NCBI GenBank assembly: GCA_902470065.1
Contig: CABRFA010000016.1
Location: forward strand, 1-22,185
DNA: 22,185 bases
Reading direction: 5' to 3'
Source of the DNA: an uncultured Collinsella sp.
GTDB taxonomy: Bacteria; Actinomycetota; Coriobacteriia; Coriobacteriales; Coriobacteriaceae
This document shows positions 14,204 through 22,178 of this stretch, piece after piece. The notes below the pieces were generated by a model. That model made no database searches, was not told the DNA's origin, and worked only from the letters and a program-made list of their open reading frames with translations. Every line of letters begins with the position of its first letter. Positions within the stretch are counted from its first letter, which is position 1. A program made the translations under genes and the position numbers.

Positions 14204-15646
14204 CTAGTCCACCGAGATGTTGAGCGCCTTACCGCCCTCGTCCTTCCTGGTACCGATCACCATAGCGGCGACAAGAGCCAGAACGAAAGCGACCACACCG
14301 GAGATGACAAGGCCGATAAAGCCCGTGTCGATGCCAGCAGGGTTAATAAAGCTCGGGAAACCGAGCGGGCCGGAGGCACCGAAGGCATAGAGTTTGGCAC
14401 CCATGAGACCGGCGATGGCGCCGCCTACACCAGCGGAAATAAAGGTTGCCCACATAAGGCGCTTACGCGGCAGCAAGATGGCGTAAAGCGCAGGCTCGTT
14501 GACACCGAAAATCGAAGAGACAAGGGCGGGAATGTTGACGGCAGCATTTTCCTCGGAATCCTTGGTTCGGATGATCATGCCAAGCACAGCACCGGCGATG
14601 GCACAACCGCCTGCATACACGAGCGGATTAATGAGGTCATAGCCGTAGGTTGCGACATCGAGGAACCACAGCGGGATGATACCCCAGTGCAGGCCGAACA
14701 TGACGAGCAGGCTCCAGAACGTGCCGATGACGAAGCCGGCGATGGCGGGCTGGAAGTTGATGAGCATCAAGATGATCTGGGCAACGATGTTGGAGAGGAC
14801 CGTCATGACCGGACCGACCACAAGCAGGCCAAGGATGCCGCAAATGAGGAGCGTCAGGATGTTGGAGAAGAACGAGCTCACAAGCGCGGGCAGCGCGTTA
14901 GAAAGGGCCTTGTGCACCTTGGAGGCAATCCAGACGATAAAGATCGCAGGCAGAATCGTCGATGAGTAATTCTGCATGATCAGCGGGATGCCAAAAATAT
15001 CACCGTAGACATTGGACTCGAAGACCGTACCGGCGCCGAGCGTGTAGAGCGGATCTCCGCCCATAAGGGCAACGAGCGTCGGGTAGACGAGGATACCGCC
15101 GAGCGCCATTCCCATAACGGGCTTAAGTCCGAACTTCTTGGCCGACGTCCAGCCAATGATTAGCGGAAAGTAATAGAAGACCGAATCTCCGATTGCCGAG
15201 AGCGTCACATACGTATTGCTGTCCTTGGCAAGCCAACCGGCAACCGTGCAGAGCGCGAGCATCGACTTGATAAAGCCACCGGCCATAAGCACGCCAAGAA
15301 CCGGTTGCAGAATCTCGGAGATGATGGCAAGCAGACGCGAGAATGGATCGCTCTTTTTGACGTCGTCGCCTTCATCGATATCGAGCGCGGGTTTGGAGTC
15401 GAACCCACCAATCTGAACGAGGTCGTTGTAGACGGCCTCGACAGTGGCACCAATCACGACCTGATACTGTCCGCCGGCCTGGATGACGTCAACGACGCCC
15501 TTCGTCGCCTTAAGCTCATTGGTCTGGGCGAGCGATTCATCCTTGAGGTGGAAGCGGAGACGCGTAATGCAGTGGCTCACGTCTAACACATTGTCTCGAC
15601 CACCGACCTTTGTGATGATTTCATCGCAAAGCTTCTGGTATTTCAT
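14204..15646 (-). CDS. PTS EIIBC component, glucose/beta-glucoside superfamily
   Basis: This 480-residue protein takes up and phosphorylates a sugar. The EIIB domain is first (residues 1-90) with the phospho-cysteine C26 in VSHCITRLRFHL. A membrane EIIC domain follows from about 115 (LLAIISEILQPVLGVLMAGGFIKSML), with about ten helices and the conserved FGVNEPALYAILLPRKR loop near 395. There is no EIIA domain, so a separate EIIA must serve it; none is in the window. ATG 15646 has AAAAGGAG upstream. It lies about 190 bases after the ceramidase-like gene, the last member of the 15840-19284 operon, and may be transcribed with it. The sugar cannot be named; BglP- and MurP/TreB-like transporters share this architecture. 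Confidence 0.9.
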   Translation of the reverse strand: MKYQKLCDEIITKVGGRDNVLDVSHCITRLRFHLKDESLAQTNELKATKGVVDVIQAGGQYQVVIGATVEAVYNDLVQIGGFDSKPALDIDEGDDVKKSDPFSRLLAIISEILQPVLGVLMAGGFIKSMLALCTVAGWLAKDSNTYVTLSAIGDSVFYYFPLIIGWTSAKKFGLKPVMGMALGGILVYPTLVALMGGDPLYTLGAGTVFESNVYGDIFGIPLIMQNYSSTILPAIFIVWIASKVHKALSNALPALVSSFFSNILTLLICGILGLLVVGPVMTVLSNIVAQIILMLINFQPAIAGFVIGTFWSLLVMFGLHWGIIPLWFLDVATYGYDLINPLVYAGGCAIAGAVLGMIIRTKDSEENAAVNIPALVSSIFGVNEPALYAILLPRKRLMWATFISAGVGGAIAGLMGAKLYAFGASGPLGFPSFINPAGIDTGFIGLVISGVVAFVLALVAAMVIGTRKDEGGKALNISVD

Positions 15647-15839
15647 GGAATTCTCCTTTTTCTGAGCGGGGTATAGCATCGATTTCATGCCTCCGTAGTC
15701 GACGTGGGAGGGCAAGGAACCCGCTTCCCCCTTTGAAATCCGCGGACGCACGTACGCCCGGGATGGGAAACGGCAGAGAAGATGGAAGATGCCGATCACA
15801 TGGCAGCGAGCCTCATTGGCCCATGTCACGCAATCAGGT

Positions 15840-16958
15840 CTACAGACGCGAATCTGCTGCGCCGAGAAGTCTCGTCGTCTGGCAGAACTTGTCACACAGA
15901 CGTTCCGGTTCGCCCTGGGGAATCTGAGTACGCTCGGTCTCAAAGGAGAGGCCGTACTCGCGTGCCGGAAGGAAATACTCGAAATAGCCGTTGGTGTAAC
16001 CGCAAACTATTCCCTCGACCGGGCATTCGCGCTTCATGCGAATACCCAAGTCGCTGCCGAGCTCACTCGGGAACACAAAGAGATGCAGGCCGCCCAGACT
16101 GATGACGGCACACTTAAGCGTGAGCGAAAAGTCGTCATGGGCAACGGTGTGATAGAACGTCTGAGGCTCGATGCGGTCAAGAACGACCTCGCGATCGAGC
16201 TTGATCTGGGAAATCGCCTCGGCAAGACCGGTCGAAACGCGCTCGACCTCGGGAATGCCGCGTCCCTGGCGAAAATTGCGGTCGCTACAGTCGCCAGCAG
16301 CACCGACGACCATGGCCGGATAGTAACCAAGACTCTGAGCGAGCTTTTTGCCGGTAAGACCGGCGAGTTCGCTCGTGAGCTCCGTGCAGTCGGGTCCGAC
16401 ACAGGCAGAATGCACCGCCCAGTTCACAAAGCCCGCAAATGGCTTGCCTTCGGTATCGAAGAACGATACGACAATGACCTCATTGTCGGCGAGTTCACCT
16501 GGGATGATGCGGTTGTCGTAGAAACCGGTGATGACCTGCTTGCCCAAGCGACAAATCGCGGGCTGTGCGTTGGCGCGGCACTCCTCAAAGCATTGGCAAA
16601 TGGTATCGAGGAACCAGCGGTAGTAGTTCTCGTCGAATTTTCCCGTCCACCAGCTGCGATGGTAGGCGACGATCGAAGTGTGGTCGTGCGTCGCGGAGAG
16701 CAGAACGCAGTCACGGTCGATTCCGTAGCGCTCGGCGAGCATCGTCTTAACCTCCTCGGCCATGCTCTCCTCAAACTCGAGAACATCGGCGTTGAAGAGA
16801 AAAACTTCGCGGTCGTCCTGTTGGAAAAGAATCGCGTTGGCGAAGACGTCGTCATGGACGCCTGTCGCAGGCTCCAGACGGTTGGGGAGGTTACGGTATC
16901 CGATTAGATAGATGTCGCCTTGCGGGGTAATCTTGCGGCGTGCATGTCCGATATTCAT
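15840..16958 (-). CDS. Neutral/alkaline ceramidase-family amidase, catalytic residues intact
   Basis: The 372-residue protein matches the N-terminal catalytic domain of neutral ceramidases, which cut an amide between a fatty acid and an amine using zinc. Typical elements are ARRKITPQG near 6-14, THDHTS with H91/H93, NWAVHSACVG with H183, AAGDCSDRNF with a likely nucleophile S225, VFPSEL with E299, and GYTNGYFEYFLPAREY with Y325. All expected zinc ligands are therefore present. It lacks the C-terminal immunoglobulin-like domain of classical ceramidases and shows no signal peptide, so it is likely cytosolic. Its ATG overlaps the stop of the upstream paralogue by four bases (ATGA). The true substrate may be another N-acyl compound. 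Confidence 0.8.
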   Translation of the reverse strand: MNIGHARRKITPQGDIYLIGYRNLPNRLEPATGVHDDVFANAILFQQDDREVFLFNADVLEFEESMAEEVKTMLAERYGIDRDCVLLSATHDHTSIVAYHRSWWTGKFDENYYRWFLDTICQCFEECRANAQPAICRLGKQVITGFYDNRIIPGELADNEVIVVSFFDTEGKPFAGFVNWAVHSACVGPDCTELTSELAGLTGKKLAQSLGYYPAMVVGAAGDCSDRNFRQGRGIPEVERVSTGLAEAISQIKLDREVVLDRIEPQTFYHTVAHDDFSLTLKCAVISLGGLHLFVFPSELGSDLGIRMKRECPVEGIVCGYTNGYFEYFLPAREYGLSFETERTQIPQGEPERLCDKFCQTTRLLGAADSRL

Positions 16959-18223
16959 GCAAGTTCTCCTTTTTGTCGCGCCGCGTTCAAAGCGGCAAGG
17001 ATGGTTTGGAGGAGGCGCTCATGGGAGCCGGCGGCAAAGCCGGAGTTCATGGCCTCATAGGTGATTTTCTCGTACGCATCGGGGGCCGGCAGGTACTTCT
17101 GTCCGCCGTTGACAAGCGTGGCAAAGAACGCAGAGCCGGACCGAGTGGCGCGCACAGTGGCGCCGAATGCACTCGAGACCTCGGGTTGTACGCCGACAAG
17201 CTCGACGTTTCCCAGCCGGAGTAGATAGACCCTCGTGCGCTGCTCGCCAGCGGCATGAAACTCATACGTTCGGTGCGGAGCCAAAGAGTGAAAATCGGCG
17301 CGTGTCTGAGCGGGCAGGAGAACGTCGACCGTGCGGGCACCGATGCCGGTAGCGTCATCCTTACGCGCCATGCGAGCGGCCTCGATCAAAGCATCGCCCA
17401 AGGCCTGCCCCTGCTGGTGCAGCATGCGGTATCCGTCCTCATGGGCATCGACCGTCTGCTTAACGCCGGCCGCATCGAACATGACGTTCATGGCGCGCTC
17501 CGCCGGACCTTGGTCGCCCGCGGCGCCTGGCAGCAACAGGGCAACGCCGCCCAGCTCGCGCTCGAGTGACATGGCGGCAAAACCAAAGAGGTCTCCGCTC
17601 GCCATGCGCCTCCCCTCGGAGTCGCGCGACCCGTCGAGCACGGAGGACTGAACGTCCGCCGTCGCGAGCACGGCAACATACTCGCCCCCGGCATCCCTTA
17701 TGGCGAGTACGGGCATCGTGTGGTCGGCAAACCCCCTGGGATTCGAGCCCAACCACCAGCCGGCAGGCGTCTCAATGTCGCGATTAACGTTCACGGGGCA
17801 TTCGCCCTCCACAGCGGCGAGCGTGGCAGAGCGAATGCCCGCAACAGCGCGCTCGACAGCCGTGCGGGCGGCAGCGACGAGCGCTGCGCGATAGCGCTCG
17901 TTGCGATTGCGGGTAGCATCGTCGGCAAGATGCCCGGGAGTGCGGACGTGAGGCATGGAAAACGTGTGGGTAGGAACCACCCAAGAATAAGCACCGCTGC
18001 AATTGGCGGCATCCTCAACAACCTCACGCAGATCGGCGAGTAGAGCCGGAGCGATCGAGGTGACCTCAAGCGAAAGGACGCAGGCGCGTCGCCCCGTCCC
18101 CTCGATGATAAGGGCACGGGCGAAGACCTCATGACGGAGTTCGTCGAAACCGTCGAACGGCAACACGTCCCCAAGATCGATGGCCACACGAGCGGCCCCA
18201 GCCCTCATCTCTCCTTCGTCCAT
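16955..18223 (-). CDS. Ceramidase-family protein with degenerate active site
   Basis: This 422-residue protein is a distant paralogue of its downstream neighbour. Aligned by eye it keeps PTHTF with H86, VGVQPEV with E348 and NGGQKYLPAPDAYE with Y377. The second zinc histidine position (AVHS in the partner) reads DVQS (Q192), and the nucleophile position (GDCS in the partner) reads GDQG (G239). It is probably inactive as a ceramidase or has another chemistry; a subunit role with the intact paralogue is possible. ATG 18223 is chosen because GGGGAG lies 8 bases upstream; in-frame sequence further upstream overlaps the amidohydrolase gene. It starts 26 bases after that gene and shares ATGA with the next. 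Confidence 0.7.
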   Translation of the reverse strand: MDEGEMRAGAARVAIDLGDVLPFDGFDELRHEVFARALIIEGTGRRACVLSLEVTSIAPALLADLREVVEDAANCSGAYSWVVPTHTFSMPHVRTPGHLADDATRNRNERYRAALVAAARTAVERAVAGIRSATLAAVEGECPVNVNRDIETPAGWWLGSNPRGFADHTMPVLAIRDAGGEYVAVLATADVQSSVLDGSRDSEGRRMASGDLFGFAAMSLERELGGVALLLPGAAGDQGPAERAMNVMFDAAGVKQTVDAHEDGYRMLHQQGQALGDALIEAARMARKDDATGIGARTVDVLLPAQTRADFHSLAPHRTYEFHAAGEQRTRVYLLRLGNVELVGVQPEVSSAFGATVRATRSGSAFFATLVNGGQKYLPAPDAYEKITYEAMNSGFAAGSHERLLQTILAALNAARQKGELA

Positions 18224-18249
18224 GGCAGATACTCCCCTCTGATTGCCGC

Positions 18250-19284
18250 TCACTCGACACCGTACAGTTGCTGCGCCGTACCGCCAAGCACAAGGTCGCT
18301 GTCTGTATCGCTCAGATTTGCAGCGCGAACGCAGGCGACACCCTCGGTGAGCCACTCGCGTTTAACGGGATAGCTCGTGCCAAAAACAATATGGTCTGCA
18401 CCCAGCACGTCAACCGCGCAGGCAAGGAGTGTCTTGCCCCAAGGCTGAGCATGGGACATGTCGAAATAGATGTTGTTCTCGAGGCGCCTGGAAACGGTCT
18501 CGGTATCGACCTGAAAACGGCCAGAAGCATCAGGGCGCTTGGGACCATGAGGCAGCAGCATCTCCTTAAACGCAAAGTATGCGCCGCCGAGCATGGAGTG
18601 GACCATCTTGATATTGGGGTAGCGTTCAAAGAAATCGCCAAAGATCTCTCGGCCGATCGCCGTAGTTTGGTCGACGCAGCGGCCATAAGAGCGGCGAAGG
18701 TTGTCGTACGCGAGAAGCGATTCGTTCTCGACCGGCACGGGAACATGGTGCACGTAAACGGTGACATGGCGTTCGTTCAGGTGCTCGAAAAAGCTCGAGA
18801 AGACCTGGTCGTCGAGATAGCGCTTGCCATAGTGAGCGCAGAGCTGCACACCCGCAAAACCATCGTCGAGCCTGCGGTCGAGCTCCTCCAAATTCGCTTT
18901 GGTGCCAAAGGGCGGCACGGCGACAAGCGGAATCAGACGGCCACTTGACGCCTTCGCGTCAGCAGCCATACCGTCGTTGAAACGCCGGCACATCTCGAGC
19001 GACATCCACTCGTGACAACCGGGGAGCTTGAGGATCGCCTTGTCGACCCCCGCCTCATCCATATCGGCCAAGCGCTTCTCGAGGGTGTAGTCGCCCTCAA
19101 TGTAGTTAAGACCCGGAGAACCGGCGGGCATCTCGATCACGATCTGTCGTTTGCCGGCGGAATTCATGGTCAGATAGCCTTCGGTGTCATAGGCGCGGGG
19201 TACCTCGGCCAAAAACTGTTCGCAGAGCGTCTCGTCATGAAAGATGTGCTCGTCGAACCAGTAGGAATTTGCATCGATAATCAT
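18250..19284 (-). CDS. Amidohydrolase_2-like (TIM-barrel) protein lacking key metal ligands
   Basis: This 344-residue protein has the layout of the ACMSD/amidohydrolase_2 family: LADMDEAGVDKAIL near 72-85, VAVPPFG near 121-127, GFAGVQLCAHYG near 142-153, VYVHHVPVP near 177-185, NIKMVHSMLGG near 224-233 and HIVFGTSYPVKREW near 298-311. In the family the first strand carries H-x-H; here it is IIDANSYW. The last-strand Asp of G(S/T)DYP is Ser304 (GTSYP). H179/H180 and H229 remain. It may use no metal, or another chemistry. ATG 19284 follows AAAGGCGG. It is the first gene of the operon, behind a promoter and palindrome at 19317-19382. Confidence 0.75.
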   Translation of the reverse strand: MIIDANSYWFDEHIFHDETLCEQFLAEVPRAYDTEGYLTMNSAGKRQIVIEMPAGSPGLNYIEGDYTLEKRLADMDEAGVDKAILKLPGCHEWMSLEMCRRFNDGMAADAKASSGRLIPLVAVPPFGTKANLEELDRRLDDGFAGVQLCAHYGKRYLDDQVFSSFFEHLNERHVTVYVHHVPVPVENESLLAYDNLRRSYGRCVDQTTAIGREIFGDFFERYPNIKMVHSMLGGAYFAFKEMLLPHGPKRPDASGRFQVDTETVSRRLENNIYFDMSHAQPWGKTLLACAVDVLGADHIVFGTSYPVKREWLTEGVACVRAANLSDTDSDLVLGGTAQQLYGVE

Positions 19285-19316
19285 TGGTTGGAACCGCCTT
19301 TCATCTTGTTGAAAAC

Positions 19317-19346
19317 ATTCTAGAAAAGCAGGTACCCGGACATCAA
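19317..19346 (-). promoter_or_regulatory. Predicted promoter of the amidohydrolase/ceramidase operon
   Basis: On the minus strand TTGATG (19341-19346) and TAGAAT (19317-19322) are spaced by 18 bases. The start point would be near 19310, giving a 26-base leader. Match to consensus is moderate. Confidence 0.5.
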
Positions 19347-19365
19347 TTCCAGCTTAAGCCAACTG

Positions 19366-19382
19366 TATTCCATTTTGGAATA
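19366..19382. promoter_or_regulatory. Palindrome TATTCCA-N3-TGGAATA, LysR-type site
   Basis: The 7-bp arms are perfect and contain the LysR-type T-N11-A core. The centre lies about 64 bases upstream of the predicted start point at 19310, the usual place for LysR activator binding. Two LysR genes are in the window (13157-14080 and 21194-22051); either could be the binder. Confidence 0.5.
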
Positions 19383-19452
19383 GAACTTACCGCTCACACG
19401 CGAACCTCGCCCGCTCAACGAGACAAGCGCTGACAGCACGGGCTTAGACAGA

Positions 19453-19489
19453 AAACGGTCGGCCCGCATCCGTTGCGGGTCGACCGTTT
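19453..19489 (-). terminator. Terminator of the HTH-alaA gene
   Basis: AAACGGTCG and CGACCGTTT pair, then CCCGC/GCGGG after one wobble, giving a stem of about 15 bp. On the minus strand TTTTCTGTCT follows. It lies 22 bases beyond the stop at 19511. Confidence 0.85.
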
Positions 19490-19510
19490 CATTACAGTCT
19501 ACCTTTGCCG

Positions 19511-21031
19511 TTACGCCTGGCGGTAGTGATCGAAGAAATCGGCGAGGTCTTCGAGGGACTCTTTGAGCACTTCCATGCGCGGCAGGTACACGATGCGGAA
19601 GTGATCGGGCTCGGCCCAGTTAAAGCCGCCGCCGCGCGTGATCAGGATCTTCTTCTCGTGCAGCAGGTCGAGGGCAAACTGCTCGTCATCGGTGATGTTG
19701 AACTTTTTAACATCCATCTTGGGGAAGATGTAGAACGCCGCGCGCGGCTTAACCACCGAGATGCCGTCGATCTTGTTGAGCGCCTCATACACAAAGTTGC
19801 GCTGCTCGTAGACACGGCCACCGGGACGGATGTAGTCGTTAACCGACTGATGGCCGCCGAGCGCCGTCTGGACGATCGACTGAGCCGGCACGTTGGAGCA
19901 CAGGCGCATGTTGGAGAGCATGTTGATGCCCATGATGAAGTCGCTCATGCAGCGCTGGTTGCCCGAAAGCACCATCCAGCCAATACGGTAGCCCGCGATC
20001 ATGTGCGACTTGGACAGACCGCTAAAGGTAACGCAGGGCAGATCGGGAGCGAGCGAGGCAATCGAGACGTGCTCGTAGCCGTCCATGCACAGACGGTCGT
20101 AGATCTCATCGGCAAAGATCATGAGCTGGTGCCTGCGCGCAACCTCAACGATGCCCTCGAGCACCTCGCGCGGATAGACAGAACCCGTGGGGTTGTTGGG
20201 GTTGATGATGACGAGGGCCTTGGTCGCGCTCGTGATCTTGGACTCCATATCCTCCAGGTCGGGATACCAATCCGCCTGCTCATCGCACAGATAGTGCACG
20301 GGATGACCGCCGGCAAGGGTTGCGCACGCCGTCCACAGCGGGTAGTCGGGGCTGGGGATCAGAATCTCGTCGCCATTGTCGAGCAGCGCGTTCATCGAAA
20401 GCTGAATGAGCTCGGACACGCCGTTGCCCGTGTAGATATGCTCCATCTGAACATTGGGCAGGCCTTTGATCTGCGAATACTGCATGATCGCCTTGCGCGC
20501 AGAGAACAGGCCGCGCGAGTTGGAATAGCCTTCGCAGTCGGGCAGCTGCTGGCGCATGTCCTTGATAACCTCGTCGGGCGTGCGGAAACCAAAGGGCGCT
20601 GGGTTGCCGATATTGAGCTTGAGGATGCGCTCGCCCTCGTCCTCCATACGGGCAGCCTCGTCGACGACGGGACCGCGCACGTCATACAGGACGTTATCGA
20701 GCTTGGTGGATTTAGAAAAAGTACGCATGGTGGTGCTCCTTGGAATTTGAGCTGAGGGACTTGGTTCGGATTTGGCAACTTTACGGGACGGAGGGGTCTC
20801 ACCTTGGTCGGCGTCACCGGCGAGCAGCCAGGTAACATCGACCTCCAAAATGCGGGCGAGTAGCTCTGCCACATCGCGCCGCGGAATCGTCTTGCCGCTC
20901 ACATATTGGCTCATCTGACTCTTGCCGAGTTTTTTGCCGAGCATCTCAGATGCACGAATCACGTCCGACTGGCGAACGTCGCGATCGGACATAGTCTGTC
21001 GCAGGCGATCGCTAAACGTCTCTTGGGCCAC
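19511..21031 (-). CDS. alaA: Xre-type HTH domain fused to alanine aminotransferase AlaA
   Basis: The 506-residue frame has a Cro/C1-type HTH in residues 5-72 (FSDRLRQTMSDRD...KLGKSQMSQYVSGKTIPRRDVAELLARILEVDVTWLL), a polar linker (73-101), and a full aminotransferase from residue 102. That part is 405 residues, the length of E. coli AlaA, and closely like it as recalled: KLNIGNPAPFGF, GNGVSELI, INPNNPTG, FADEIYD, and FSGLSKSHMIAGYRIGW with the PLP lysine K341. AlaA makes alanine from pyruvate and glutamate. GTG 21031 is chosen as start for AAGGAGG upstream. A second start, ATG 20728 (residue 102), has AAGGAG 7 bases before it, so free AlaA may also be made. Four GTTCAATT half-sites lie at the promoter. 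Confidence 0.85.
   Translation of the reverse strand: MAQETFSDRLRQTMSDRDVRQSDVIRASEMLGKKLGKSQMSQYVSGKTIPRRDVAELLARILEVDVTWLLAGDADQGETPPSRKVAKSEPSPSAQIPRSTTMRTFSKSTKLDNVLYDVRGPVVDEAARMEDEGERILKLNIGNPAPFGFRTPDEVIKDMRQQLPDCEGYSNSRGLFSARKAIMQYSQIKGLPNVQMEHIYTGNGVSELIQLSMNALLDNGDEILIPSPDYPLWTACATLAGGHPVHYLCDEQADWYPDLEDMESKITSATKALVIINPNNPTGSVYPREVLEGIVEVARRHQLMIFADEIYDRLCMDGYEHVSIASLAPDLPCVTFSGLSKSHMIAGYRIGWMVLSGNQRCMSDFIMGINMLSNMRLCSNVPAQSIVQTALGGHQSVNDYIRPGGRVYEQRNFVYEALNKIDGISVVKPRAAFYIFPKMDVKKFNITDDEQFALDLLHEKKILITRGGGFNWAEPDHFRIVYLPRMEVLKESLEDLADFFDHYRQA
20728..20741 (-). promoter_or_regulatory. Internal ribosome binding site and ATG at the AlaA domain border
   Basis: On the minus strand AAGGAG is followed by CACCACC and the ATG at 20728, which begins exactly where the AlaA-like sequence begins. 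This is as good a start signal as those of independent genes in the window. Confidence 0.6.
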
Positions 21032-21052
21032 TAGAACCTCCTTGCTGGCAAA

Positions 21053-21133
21053 GTTCAATTTATAGAACACGAATTGAACCAAGGTTCAATTTAGGCAGCA
21101 GTATAACGCGGCACCTCATTCGAAAGTTCAATT
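21053..21133. promoter_or_regulatory. Four GTTCAATT half-sites at the HTH-alaA promoter
   Basis: AATTGAACC-AA-GGTTCAATT (21072-21091) is a palindrome with perfect 9-bp arms. Single half-sites GTTCAATT lie at 21053-21060 and 21126-21133. The palindrome covers the -35 of the likely promoter (TTGAAC, then about 18 bases, then CTATAA on the minus strand). The fused HTH domain is the natural candidate to bind here. Confidence 0.7.
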
Positions 21134-21193
21134 TCATAAGAAAATGCACCGGACTCTGAGATTTGCCCAAAGCGGACAATGACGCGCACACGT

Positions 21194-22051
21194 TTAGAGG
21201 TATTCGAGGAAACGGGCGGTAGCAAGCGAAACATCGGCCGTGCGATATATCGCGTTGATCTGCCGATGAGGACGTCCCTCGAGCGGGCGCACGGCGACAT
21301 CGAACTGACAGCGCCGCAAGATGAGCGCCGGAAGAATGCTCACGCCCAGGCCGTCCTCGACCATAGCCATAATCGCATAGTCATCCCAGGTCGACAGCTT
21401 AGAACGCACCGCCAGGCCCGCGCGGCGAAACAGCGGCGTAATCTCGTCGTCGCTACCGCGTTCCAGCAGAATAAACTGCTCGTTTGCCAAATCGGCAAGG
21501 GAAACGACCTCCGCGGTGGCAAGCGAGGAGTCCGCTGGCACCACGGCCATCAGCTCGTCTTGCACCAACGGCCGCGACGCCATGCCGGTGCCGCGTGGCT
21601 CGCGCGGGATAAAGCCCAGGTCGCAGCGACCTTCCGCCACCCATTGCTCAATCTCTGAGTAATCACCCATCAACAGCTCGTAATCGACACCCGGATGATC
21701 GGCGCGAAAACGCGCAATCACCGGCGGCAGCACGTGGGTCGCCACACTCGAAAACGTACCGATGCAGATCTTGCCACGCATGAGCCCACGCATCTCGTCC
21801 ACGCGTCGCTGTAGGCGGCCAAACTCTTCGCATAACGCCTCGACTGCCGGCATGACCTGCAGCCTGTCGGCAGAAAGCACCACGCCCTCGCGGCTGCGAT
21901 CAAGCACCTTAAAACCCCAGTCTGCCTCAAGGTCGCCCACCATGCGGCTTACGCCCGACTGCGAATAGCTCAACCGCTCTGCAGCACGCGTAAAGCTGCC
22001 GGCACGCACCGTCTCAAGCAGCACTTGCATCTTTTGGATATTGGTCTCCAC
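21194..22051 (-). CDS. LysR-family transcriptional regulator
   Basis: The 285-residue protein has the LysR HTH at residues 3-60 (MQVLLETVRAGSFTRAAERLSYSQSGVSRMVGDLEADWGFKVLDR). An effector-binding domain follows from about 90 (GKICIGTFSSVATHVLPPVIARFRADHPGVDYELLMGDYSEIEQWVAEGRCDLGFIP). GTG 22051 is chosen because AGGTGGGG lies upstream at good spacing; ATG 22072 in the same frame has no binding site. It resembles regulators of the CynR/GltC-like type. The gene lies upstream of HTH-alaA on the same strand, with 162 bases between, and need not regulate it. Its ligand and targets are unknown. Confidence 0.92.
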   Translation of the reverse strand: METNIQKMQVLLETVRAGSFTRAAERLSYSQSGVSRMVGDLEADWGFKVLDRSREGVVLSADRLQVMPAVEALCEEFGRLQRRVDEMRGLMRGKICIGTFSSVATHVLPPVIARFRADHPGVDYELLMGDYSEIEQWVAEGRCDLGFIPREPRGTGMASRPLVQDELMAVVPADSSLATAEVVSLADLANEQFILLERGSDDEITPLFRRAGLAVRSKLSTWDDYAIMAMVEDGLGVSILPALILRRCQFDVAVRPLEGRPHRQINAIYRTADVSLATARFLEYL

Positions 22052-22096
22052 GGCACGTCCCCACCTTTGCATGAGTTTTTGTCATGTTTGCCATGC

Positions 22097-22125
22097 ATTA
22101 TATTCGCTTTTCTTCTAAAGCCAGT
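22097..22125 (-). promoter_or_regulatory. Predicted promoter of the LysR gene
   Basis: A perfect TATAAT (22097-22102, minus strand) is preceded at 16-17 bases by the weak -35 CTGGCT/ACTGGC. A weak -35 with a strong -10 suits a regulated promoter. Confidence 0.5.
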
Positions 22126-22162
22126 TCACCCTGTTAGCGCCGGGCGATTTTAGCCGCTAATA

Positions 22163-22178
22163 GTCAAACTATTTTGAC
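22163..22178. promoter_or_regulatory. Palindrome GTCAAA-N4-TTTGAC upstream of the LysR gene
   Basis: Perfect 6-bp arms, about 75 bases upstream of the predicted LysR start point. It could be an autoregulatory site or belong to a gene beyond the window. Confidence 0.35.

Noticed and set aside
15789..16907. Plus-strand frame of 372 codons opposite the ceramidase-like gene
   Set aside because: The minus frame carries clear catalytic motifs and overlaps its neighbour in operon fashion; the plus frame does not.
19505..20755. 416-codon plus-strand frame opposite alaA
   Set aside because: Mirror of the AlaA coding sequence; no start signal and no recognisable domain.
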